A stretch of 64,000 nt of DNA from Fulvia fulva (Eukaryota; Ascomycota; Dothideomycetes; Mycosphaerellales; Mycosphaerellaceae). A model generated the notes under the pieces. The model had not been told where the DNA came from. It did not search any database and saw only the letters and a list, made by a program, of their open reading frames with translations. The DNA is taken from positions 1,674,001 to 1,738,000 of the forward strand of contig NC_063016.1 of the NCBI RefSeq assembly GCF_020509005.1, given 5' to 3'. The position numbers and the translations under genes are program-made. Below, one piece after another: positions 47,001 through 55,878 of this stretch. Positions within the stretch are counted from its first letter, which is position 1. Every line of letters starts with the position of its first letter.

Positions 47001-48600
47001 TAGGAGACCCTAATTAGGGACATATATAGAAAGAGGCAATCTAGAGAGAACTTATTGCCTTAGGAAGCAACAACACCCTAGAGCTAGTAGTGCCGCCAAA
47101 GGGTATAAACCTAGTTACCTTAAAGCGGGTTATTAATATAAAAAGGATAATTAGTAGTGCTATTAAAAAGTTCAAGGCAAGACTAGTCGCAAGAGGGTTT
47201 TTATAGAAATATAGTGTTGACTTCGAAGAGACCTTTACGCCTACTATTAGGCATAATACCCTCCGGGTTTTTATAGCTATAGTGTATAAAAAGGATCTTA
47301 AGATGTACTAGGTAGATATAAACAATGCTTTTACTAAAAGCAGCCTTCTTAAAGACATCTATATAATCCCACCTCTAGGTATTGACATTCCCCTAAATAT
47401 AGTCTTGAAGGTCCTTAGAAGCCTCTATAGACTTAAGTAAGTAGCTAGAGACTAGAACAAGCTCTATATTATAAAGCTAGAATAGATTAGATTCACCTAG
47501 TCCTAGGTAGATCTATACCTACTTATCTATAGAGGGAGAGACATTATAGTTCTTACCTATATAGATAACATCCCTATTATAGCTCCTAAGCTATTAGATG
47601 TTTAGTAGTTCAAGGCTAAATTTGGAAAAGTGTTCAAGATTAAAGATCTTAGGGAACCTAAGAAGATCCTTAGAATGAGGATTATAAGAGACAGGTCCTA
47701 AGGTATACTTAAGCTTAATTAGGGATTCTATATCTAAACCAACCTTACTAAGATAGGTATCTCCCTAGAGAAGGCTAACCTAACATAATCACCTATAGAT
47801 AGCTACAATAACGTGAAACCTACAGGTCCTATAGGGGAAAGATATGACAAACAGGAATACTAGAGTAACAATAGTACCTAGATATAGCTAATAATAATGA
47901 CAAGACTAGACCTTACTTTTCCCCTTAGGAGAATCAGCTTATATATTGCTAACCCTTCAAAGCTACACCTTAGAGCTTTGAAGAAACTCTCTAGATACCT
48001 AAGATTATATCCTAACCTAGGTTTAATATATAGGAGAGGAGGAGGTATTCTCTAAGGGTACTCGGATTCTGATTACGCTATAGACAAGGCGGACAGAGTC
48101 TTAATCCTTAGACATATGTAGCTCCTATATTGATCACCTATGTCCTAGATAAGTAGGAAGCAAAAGTCTGTTACTACATTAACAATAGAGGCTGAATTCA
48201 TAGCTATAAATTTAGTAGCTAAGTAGTTATAGTTCCTTACTACAGTCCTTAGGGAGATAAGGTGCCTAGAGTTAGTTAGAGAATGTTCTTTCTAACTAAA
48301 CATTAAGGTAAGTAAGGGTACTGTTAATAAGCTAAGACTAGTAAAGCTTATAGGTAATAACTAAGCTACTTTGACTCTTATTAAAGATACCTATATTTAT
48401 AAAAGGTTAAAGCATATTAATATACTATATTACTATATTAGGAATCTCTAGTAGTAGAGGAAGATTATAGTGGACTACTACTATATAAAGGACATAGTTA
48501 CTAATAGGCTAATAAAGTCTCTTAATAGCTAGTAGTTTCAAAACTTTATAAGGTAGCTCTAGCTTATATAAGGTATTGTTAGAGACCTTCTGACCTAAGT
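44100..48600 (+). pseudogene. Copia-2 gag-pol, RIP-disrupted
   Basis: Reading through stops gives gag, protease (near 45160-45210, reading Asn-Ser-Tyr-Thr where Copia-1 has DSCA), integrase (about 45640-46400), RT with Tyr-Ile-Asp-Asn at 47558-47569, and RNase H (about 48060-48480). All protease and RT active-site differences from Copia-1 are TpG-to-TpA changes. Numerous TAG/TAA codons are present. Confidence 0.8.
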
Positions 48601-48605
48601 AGGAG

Positions 48606-49390
48606 TGTTGAGAATATATAGGCTAGTAGGGCGAAATATATAGGTCTAGTGGACCCGTACTTAGTCACGTGATCATTGATCACGTAATAAAGCACGTGAC
48701 CATTATTTCCTAGCCCCGGGCTAGGAAACATCTAGACACCTATAACTAAAACCTACACTAATACCGGCGATACTATATATAGATATTAGCGCGAGAGCCT
48801 AGCCTATAAGATATAAGAGTAAAAGCGAGAATATAGGTATAAAGTATAGATATAAAGGGTATAGTATAATTACTATATAAAACGAAAGACGAAGAAAGTA
48901 AGAGAGGCCTAGGGAAGGCTAGATACTTATACGCGACCCTCGTAAGTACGTGTCCCCGTATTAATAGGGCTAACCCGTACGAAGCCGCGCTTAGTAGCTT
49001 TACTTAAAACCTTATTCTAACCTACCCTACGTTCCGAGTCTTCTACGTACTTCTTCTAGGGTCTAGCGCAGTCGCGGGTGCTCGCGGGAGTACCGTGAGT
49101 CACACAGTTACGAGCCGAAGTAAATCTATTAAGGTTTAGTAGAGTAGTGAATTTAGAGGGCTAGGTCCCGTAGTAAATGTTACGGGGTATATAATTCTTA
49201 GCGCTTATACACTAAGCTAGACTTTCACTTCTTAACGACTTCTAAGTACTCTAAGGCTCTTCTGTCCCTACCTTCTATACACTCTATAGGGAGACTATAA
49301 TAGTAGATATACGCTATCCTATTAGGTCCTTCTTCGTCTTTCGTATAATCCGCCGTCTTCTACTACTACGTAACTCGTACCTATTTAATA
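48606..49390 (+). repeat. Copia-2 3' LTR, interrupted
   Basis: The LTR halves are 48606-48783 and 49308-49390. Removing the inserted solo LTR and one ATAGA/GTAGA duplication restores 261 bp. It is less mutated than the 5' LTR (GTGGACC, TGTTGAG retained). Confidence 0.88.
48784..49302 (+). repeat. Solo LTR of the Gypsy-1 family, RIP-mutated
   Basis: 519 bp, colinear with the pristine 520-bp Gypsy-1 LTR (5645-6164). TSD copies are ATAGA (48779-48783) and GTAGA (49303-49307). Nearly all differences from Gypsy-1 are CA to TA or TG to TA. It shows that this family was in the genome during active RIP. Confidence 0.93.
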
Positions 49391-50241
49391 GACTATTCTA
49401 AAACCCTATAACCTAGATATTATTACTTAGTTCGCTATATAAGTATAGGACGACCTACTAATAAACTATTAAGTACTATCAATTTACGACTCGGACGATA
49501 AATAAGAAGACTACTATACTAGTAATATCGCTACCCCCCGGCGACTAAACCGCCCTACCTAGCGAGACGTAATATAGCCGTTACTCGAACTAAACGACGC
49601 CGAGGCACGTAGTAACGTCGACTCGGAACTAGATAATAGAGTCCTAGTCGAAGAGATGCCTAGTAACGAGTAACCTATCGAAGGAAGTATAGAGCCGTTA
49701 GACGAACCTACGCTACTAGAGGAACGGGAGTAAACGGAGTTATATAAAGAAGAACTATATATAGAAGTATATAATAGCCGGTCTTTAACGATACGTATAC
49801 TTAAACTAAAGTCTAATCTCTAGTAGGGGATCGCTAACATATAGCTATAATAATAGAAGATCGCCGTATTAGATTATAAAATTATCGCGGATCGACTATA
49901 CGTCGATAAAGCCTTATATATCCTAGCCTTTTAGAACCTCCGTACCCGGATAGTACGCAAATACTATAATAGTAGAGTAGCTAGCTACTAAGGTATAGTA
50001 ACGACTTTTGATCTACTATAGAGGCAAAACCTCTTCTAGCCTAGTATAGTAAGTAACGTCGTAAGATACGTACGATACTACCTAATATAAAGGCGCTCGA
50101 CTCTATTAAGACTAATAAAGTAAGGCACCCTATCCCTATACTATACGCCCGGTTACGAATAGAAGTATATCGTAGTAGACTTTATCGTCGACCTATCCGC
50201 TAGTAAAGATCCCGATACTAGACTAATCTATAAATATATTA

Positions 50242-52107
50242 ACGTGCTTTACTACCGAGCGGGCTATACTACCGAGCGGGCCACTTTTACTAAGAACTAT
50301 ACTACTTCTACTTTGATTACGACGGTATCTTAATACGACGACATCCTATAGAATCGTTACTAAGAGGACAATTCCCCTTCAGATTCTTCGCTATCTAGCA
50401 AGTCTACTTAATAGGTACGTACGTTATGCTCCGACTCGCTATATCGCTTATAGCTTCGTAGCCTTAGTACTAGCCGAACACTATCTAGCGACTCTCTACT
50501 CACTTCTTACCTTCTAGTATTCTCTAGAGGCATTAATTACGACGCCTTATTGAAGGTTAGAGACCCTCTAGACTAAATATACTTGCGCTTTCGTGCTTTC
50601 CGCTATATAAGGGCCTCGTTAGACTTACGTAGCTTACTAATCTCGCTTCGTATAAGAGCTATCTAATACGCTATCTCTCTACTCCCTTTTATAAGCTAAT
50701 ATATCCCTTCCTATAACGAGTTTAGTAATAAACCTACCCGGGCACGCATTTTGTCCGTTACTAGTGTCGATTAAGAGTCGAATTCTTTTATAGTTCGTAG
50801 CGTCTTCGACTCCTAAGGGGTAGAGTCCGAAGCTAGAGGGGTTGGCGTACGTAGCTTGACATTAAGCTTGTCTATTACTACCTATAGATTGAATAGAACT
50901 AAACTAGCGCCTCTAAAGCTCGATAGGATGTTCTCCTGTCTAAATATAGCGTTATAGGCTGCCCGAAAGGCGCGTAGGAACTCTACTTTATCGATATAAG
51001 TGATGCGCTAGCGTACTAAGCCCGAGAGCTAAGTACCGTATACCTTCTTTAAAGGCGAATAGCAACCTATATCTAATAGCTAGAGTAAGTACGAGGCGTA
51101 CGATAGTATATATAGGGCCAAGATCTTGTATTCCTTATACAGATTCTGGAATACCTTCGAGTTATAGCTCTCGTAGCTATCGATAATAAGTAGTCTCTAT
51201 ACTCTAGTCGTACGGGTTATAGTATACTTCTAGAAATGCTCTAGCTACCGTATATCGAACTCATTATTAGTCTAGCCGTTCTCTATTAGCCCGACTGTCT
51301 AGTCTAGACCTAAGTTGCCGTCTTATTACTAGGTACTAATATGCTATTTACCTATAAGGATAATGTAGGGTAGGAGCGCTATTCCGTCTATATAGATAGT
51401 CTTAATCACTATTACCTATTCTCTATTACCCTATTAAACGACCTTCCTCTTTCTACTACGCCTTTCTAAACCCGTAACGACGCTCTAAGACGTAATAACA
51501 CCTATTATAAACCCTGTCTCGTCGAAGTTATAGGTGTCCTAGTAAAGGATACTATACTTCTCCTTTATATTACGTATAAGTAAGAACTACTTCTCGATAA
51601 CGTCTAGATCTTCTATTAGGGCTCGCTAACGATCGTATCTACGTGTTATACGAACCTTTAGCTCACGATGCCGCCTAATAAACCTGTCTGTCCAATTGAG
51701 ACTAGCGGGCTTAAGACCCTTCTCTTATAGTAATGAATCGGCCATTGCTCGTATACTAGCCTTTAATAGCGGGAAACCTCTAAGATCTAGCTCGAGTATG
51801 TACTCAAGTATCACCCTCTCTTCTAGCTCTATAAGCTTCTCCGAATTAGGCTCGTAGTCACCCCGAGGAGGTCGTCTATTCAATCGATACCCTAGTGTAG
51901 TTAGAGACGCGTCGTATACCTTTATAGCAAGTCGATTCGTGATTGTCGCGTCGCGTTTCGTGGCCTGGACAGCTAAGGTCAGTTTGGCCTCGTTTGAAGA
52001 CAATACACGCTATAATGGTGGTTGCATAGCTGTATCCGTAGAAGTGGTACAGTTCTTGGCAAAAGTGGCCCGCTCGGTGGTGTGGCCCGCTCGGCGGTGA
52101 AGCACGT
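50242..52107 (-). mobile_element. Fot1-b: complete-ended Fot1/pogo-like DNA transposon, left part RIP-mutated
   Basis: This 1,866-bp element is flanked by TA (50240-50241, 52108-52109). Terminal inverted repeats of about 70 bp each contain ACCGAGCGGG or its variant twice in tandem. The left repeat has lost its CpA sites and the right repeat has not. Size, TA target and transposase similarity fit fungal Fot1/pogo elements of the Tc1/mariner superfamily. Its left flank is Gypsy-5 and its right flank is the outer inverted-repeat element. Confidence 0.88.
51725..52003 (-). pseudogene. Fot1-b transposase, N-terminal remnant
   Basis: An intact 92-codon start (MSSNEAKLTLAVQATKRD...LDLRGFPLLKASIRAMADSL) resembles the N-terminal psq/CENP-B-type DNA-binding region of Fot1-family transposases. 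The frame then runs into stops at 51725. Further left, the DDE domain can be followed only as fragments through TAG codons (about 51720-50750). Transposase is therefore not functional from this copy, though the inverted repeats could still be acted on in trans. Confidence 0.75.
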
Positions 52108-52109
52108 TA

Positions 52110-52192
52110 TTAGACAAGGACTTAATAAACATAATAGGACATCTATATATAGAGATATAAGGTAGTGTTGCTATATTGCTATAGGCCTAGAG
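52110..52192. other. Internal right part of the outer inverted-repeat element
   Basis: AT-rich, non-coding, and only mildly depleted in CpA/TpG. It lies between the right TA of Fot1-b and the right outer inverted repeat. Confidence 0.5.
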
Positions 52193-52241
52193 ATTTGGTG
52201 ATCCCGAGCGCAATTCGTCCCGACCCTTTTGTCGGCTCGAA
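52193..52241 (-). repeat. Right terminal inverted repeat bounding the island, flanked by TA
   Basis: Reverse-complement partner of 5193-5241, including TCGTCCCGACCCTTTTGTCG at 52215-52234. It is followed by TA (52242-52243). The Nudix gene begins 155 bp further on. Confidence 0.8.
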
Positions 52242-52397
52242 TAGGTCGCGTCTCCTTTCCGCGAAAAGCATCAAAAAGGCTGCTCGAGCCATAAATGGCC
52301 ATCATGGCGCCACACACATGCAGTTCGTCTCCATCTCCATCAGCCTCCTGAAGCTCGACGGACGCCCAGGCATCACGGACGCGCCACCATCGCCATC

Positions 52398-53357
52398 ATG
52401 GCAGAAAGCGCGGCAAAGAACACGTTCCTGGACATCGTGAACCTCCGCGATGACTTCCCATACGGCCCGGCAGCGAATGAATACTACCAGCTCTTCTTAC
52501 CACATGATGACCAACCTCATGGCTACATGCTTCCCGGTATTGTCGAGAAGATGCCATGGTCGTCTGCATTTGCAGTATCGCACCACAAGCCACGGAAAGT
52601 CGAGTTGGTCGACATTCCTGATGACCACAGCACAGCAGACGCCATCACCAAAGCATTCCAAGACCTAATCGATATTTGCATCGAGCGCGACTTGTTCCAC
52701 GTACTGTGCAAACGGCATAGCGAGCTAATATCTGTCGTGTCCGCCACGTACAACTCTGGTTCGATCAAGATCGAGCGTTTTGCCGCATCGCTCTTTGGGC
52801 TAACCTGCAGAGGAGCTCATCTCGTCGCCTACTCATCTGCTCTAGATGGCACCATTGACAGTATATGGATCCCTCGAAGGTCCGCCCATCTGTACACCTA
52901 CCCTTCGATGCTAGACACCACCGTTGCTGGGGGCGTCAAAGCGGGCGTGGCGCCCTTCCAGATCATCGTAGAAGAAGCAGACGAAGAAGCGTCCCTGCCA
53001 GAGGAGCTCGTACGAAGGCTAGCGGTCTCACGTGGTGTTATTTCGCACATGGCCACCACTGGCAAGGGGTTTCCGGGCGAGCAAGGCTTAGCTGTGCCTG
53101 ACTACGTCTACGTCTACGACATGGCATTACCTTCGGACATCGAGCCAAGACCGCACGACGATGAAGTAACCGCTTTCTATCCGATGAGTGTAAACGAGGT
53201 CAAAACGGCTTTGCTCAACGAGGAGTTCAAGCCAGACTCAGGCGCGGTGCTCATCGACTTCCTGATCCGCCATGGCATCATCACCGCTGAAGATGAGCGA
53301 GATTTTGTTGAAATAAGTATGCGCCTTCACAGAAGGTTGCCATTTCGTCTAGGATGA
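52398..53357 (+). CDS. DUF4743/Nudix hydrolase, Tnr3/YJR142W-like
   Basis: A 319-residue protein. The N-terminal half resembles the DUF4743 region found before the Nudix fold in the fungal Tnr3/YJR142W group (FDRAAGLFGLxxxG-like segment: RFAASLFGLTCRGAHLVAYS). The C-terminal half has a Nudix-like core: a Thr-Val-Ala-Gly-Gly-Val segment followed by VEEADEEASLPEELV, which supplies the E-x-x-E-E metal ligands although Arg of the usual REx2EE is Glu here. Family knowledge: these enzymes hydrolyse oxidised or damaged thiamine diphosphate derivatives. In S. pombe Tnr3 the domain is fused to thiamine pyrophosphokinase, which is absent here. The start is the ATG at 52398. The transposon island ends about 155 bp upstream, so the promoter is short or partly transposon-derived. 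Confidence 0.82.
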   Translation: MAESAAKNTFLDIVNLRDDFPYGPAANEYYQLFLPHDDQPHGYMLPGIVEKMPWSSAFAVSHHKPRKVELVDIPDDHSTADAITKAFQDLIDICIERDLFHVLCKRHSELISVVSATYNSGSIKIERFAASLFGLTCRGAHLVAYSSALDGTIDSIWIPRRSAHLYTYPSMLDTTVAGGVKAGVAPFQIIVEEADEEASLPEELVRRLAVSRGVISHMATTGKGFPGEQGLAVPDYVYVYDMALPSDIEPRPHDDEVTAFYPMSVNEVKTALLNEEFKPDSGAVLIDFLIRHGIITAEDERDFVEISMRLHRRLPFRLG

Positions 53358-54146
53358 TCCACAACACGAAGGCTGTCTGGCCATCGCACCCGGCATGAGC
53401 TTGTGCGTGGCATACACTCGACCTCAACCAGTCACAACCCGTGTGATACTGTCAAGGTGTTGCTTGATGGGAGAGATTGAAGCTATCGCATTGGTATTCT
53501 TCGTTGCTCTCACGCGATGGTACCCTTGGCTGAGCAGACCGTCATTGGCGGTGAGATCGTGCACGAAATACGCGCGAAGAGACCGCAGTGTCAGCTTACG
53601 CATGTGTGGCAGCTTGGACCGAAACCGCCTCCATCGCGAACGCGGAGGCGTACTTCGAAATTCAAGAACAATGATCGTTCGGATCGCGACGATTGATCGC
53701 CGTGAGGTTGAAGCCACGCACGAGAAGCTTGCGGTCCACCTGCGTCACGGACCGCTGCAGAATCTACCACTCAAGAACTTCTTCAAAAGTCTTCATTTCC
53801 CTAATGCGGTTAGGATCTGTCGGAGTGCACTGACGGACCGACAGTCCAGGCTTCCACCTTCGCCCAACAACGTGTTCGTCTCATGGCGGAGGATGCTTTC
53901 ACGACAGCTATCGCAAAGCAAGAGCAGTTCACTCGCCAATGAGCTGCATCCTTGTTCCTCTGGCTCACGATATGGCGCACATTCTTCGCTTATGCATGAG
54001 CAGGAAGGTAGCCGGATGGTTGTTCGATCACGGCCAAGCGACGGTGACTGTAGCATATACTAGGGAGCGAGTGCCCATCTAAGTATTGCACCCCATCTTT
54101 CCTCAACATCTCAACGCAGTCCGACACTCGTCCTTGTGGAACTCAG
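53358..54146. other. Intergenic region, no supported gene
   Basis: A 222-codon plus-strand frame (53395-54063) exists, but its composition (Arg/Ser/Leu-rich, no domains) looks like a chance opening. The segment just before 54147 is pyrimidine-rich, as expected of a fungal promoter. Confidence 0.4.
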
Positions 54147-55266
54147 ATGCTCACAGACCTTGAACTTCCGAAAGTAATGACACCACACGCAACTTTGACT
54201 GAGGACTTTCCGGTCCCAGTCGTGACTTCAGAAATCGACAAGGGAGCTACAATTTCTAGCGACGGCGACAGCAAGCCAAGTCGACGGTTGAATGTCCCAG
54301 CCCTAGAGCCACACCACCACGTGGGCGCCTGTACACGCTTGCGGTCGATGCTCGCAAATAGCGACCAGCTTATCGTGTGTCCCGGCGTCTACGACGGTCT
54401 AAGTGCGCGGATCGCCCTAGATGTAGGCTTCGATGCCTTGTACATGGTAGGCCACTGGATCCTTCGGCCAAAGTGCTTCCTGCTAATCAACGCCCCGCTC
54501 GCAGACCGGCGCAGGTACCACAGCATCGCGACTAGGGCAGGTAGACCTAGGCATCGCCCAGCTAGCAGATATGCGAGCGCACGCTGAGATGATCGCAAAC
54601 TTGGACGAAAGCATCCCCTTGATTGCAGACATGGACACTGGATTCGGCGGGCCGTTGCTAATCGACAGAGCCGTCAAAGAATACTCTCGCGCCGGAGTCG
54701 CAGCTTTCCATATCGAGGACCAGCTGCTAGCCAAAAGATGCGGTCATCTGGCACGGAAGGATGTTGTCGAGATAGAGGAATACCTCGTCCGAATCCGCGC
54801 CGCCAAACAAGCCAAAGAAAAGATTGCCAGCGACATCGTCATCATTGGCCGCACCGATGCTCTCCAAAAGCACAGCTACGATGAAGCCATCAAGCGGCTT
54901 CGAGCTGCGCGGGAGGCGGGTGCAGATGTGGGTCAATTGGAGGGTGCGACGAGTAAGGAGATGGCCAGGCAGGCCGTGAAAGATCTCGCGCCTATGCCGC
55001 TGTTGCTGAACATGGTGGAGCACGGAGCTACGCCCATTATCACCACGAAAGAGGCAAAAGACATGGGTTACAGGGTCATGATTTTCTCGTTTGCGTGTCT
55101 TGGCCCGGCCTTTGTAGCGATTCGGGAGACTTTGCAGAAGCTTAAGCATGAGGGTGTGACGGGTATTCCGGAAGACGTGAAGCCCAAGACGATTCTCGAT
55201 GTTTGTGGGTTACAGGAGGCACAGGAGCTGGACCGAGAGGCTGGAGGATGTATGAGACCGGCTTAA
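54147..55266 (+). CDS. Isocitrate lyase/PEP mutase superfamily protein (one intron)
   Basis: Two exons, 54147-54446 and 54505-55266, encode 353 residues. Joining them gives ...FDALYM/TGAGTTASRLGQ..., the conserved start of the superfamily core. Further signatures are IADMDTGFGGP (Mg-binding Asp), EDQ and KRCGHL (the KKCGH-type catalytic motif), and LLNMVEHGATP. Members cleave or rearrange C-C or P-C bonds of 2-oxo or malate-like acids. Fungal relatives include oxaloacetate acetylhydrolase (oxalate formation), 2,3-dimethylmalate lyase and methylisocitrate lyase-like enzymes. At about 350 residues it is too short for a glyoxylate-cycle isocitrate lyase. I cannot decide the substrate: the serine used as the oxaloacetate-hydrolase marker needs an alignment. 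The N-terminal 60 residues are low-complexity. Confidence 0.85.
54447..54504 (+). other. Intron of the ICL-superfamily gene
   Basis: A 58-bp intron with donor GTAGGC, branch-like TGCTAATC (54481-54488) and acceptor CGCAG. Its removal corrects the frame change between the two open stretches and restores the conserved TGAGTTAS motif. Confidence 0.88.
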
Positions 55267-55878
55267 AAATCGGAGACGCCCAGCATCCTTCGTCGGAATC
55301 ACAATCATTGAGCTGGGGGGTACGCTACGCCATTCTGTCGTACACATAACACGATGCTGAACCTCCGAACAAGCTATCAAATTCAATCTGGGACCCTCAC
55401 ACGACTGCCTCATGGAACCCTCGACGTATATCTTCGCGGACCACTTTCCCTCAAAGTACTTCATGGCAGCGATTTGGTGCTGTAAAATCGATGGCTTCAT
55501 AGTCCAGTCCAAAGCCGTGCTGTTCGTCCATCAGGGTTCAACAGATGACAGGCTCAGTCCCCTTGTCAAGGTCGATAGCATTTTTTGGTGGGCTCCATTC
55601 TGTATTCAGCATTTGTCAGTGATGCCACTGCAACGCCACAAATCCAGTGCACAACTCACCTGCAGGGACACGCAGACTGTTGACTTCAATAGGCACCCCT
55701 TCACTTTCTTTTGACAAATGTCGGCCCCGAATCGATCCGGAACAGCTCCGCACTCGTTCGTCATCTGCTATATCTACGATACCTTCCCCGAGCATCCTCT
55801 GTTTGAGGCATGGTGGGTAAATAACAATCGCTTGTACTACACGAGACTTTTACCCACGAACGAACTCGATCTGCACTG
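55267..55878. other. Intergenic region between the ICL-like and GST genes
   Basis: 612 bp. I see short frames only and no RNA gene. It presumably holds the 3' end of the upstream gene and the GST promoter. Confidence 0.4.

Larger units (their letters stand above)
43338..49390 (+). mobile_element. Copia-2: full-length Copia element, heavily RIP-mutated
   Basis: LTRs of 261 bp lie at 43338-43598 and 48606-49390, the latter split by a 519-bp Gypsy-1-family solo LTR plus its 5-bp duplication. A perfect GACTA TSD occurs at 43333-43337 and 49391-49395. The PBS is GGTTATAAGCCCGGG at 43599. Protein remnants align with Copia-1 throughout, so the two are related families with different LTRs. Confidence 0.92.
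42208..50241 (+). mobile_element. Gypsy-5: RT-to-integrase fragment, RIP-mutated, split by Copia-2
   Basis: The segments 42208-43337 and 49391-50241 form one plus-strand pol remnant. It begins mid-RT (...RVSKAKxFTKLNIVAVFN...), has the motif Tyr-Leu-Asp-Asn (42437-42448), RNase H (near 42920-43180) and the start of the integrase core (YIVVDFIVDL near 50170). The 5' part is cut by the Gypsy-4 LTR and the 3' part by Fot1-b. The GACTA duplication marks the Copia-2 insertion. Confidence 0.8.

Noticed and set aside
5191..52243. Starship-type giant element with a tyrosine recombinase captain
   Set aside because: No DUF3435/YR gene and no cargo genes are visible. The interior is explained by nested known transposon classes, and the ends show mariner-like TA flanks.
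53395..54063. 222-codon frame between the Nudix and ICL-like genes
   Set aside because: No domain, low-complexity basic composition, and overlapping frames of similar length on the other strand. Chance is the simpler explanation.
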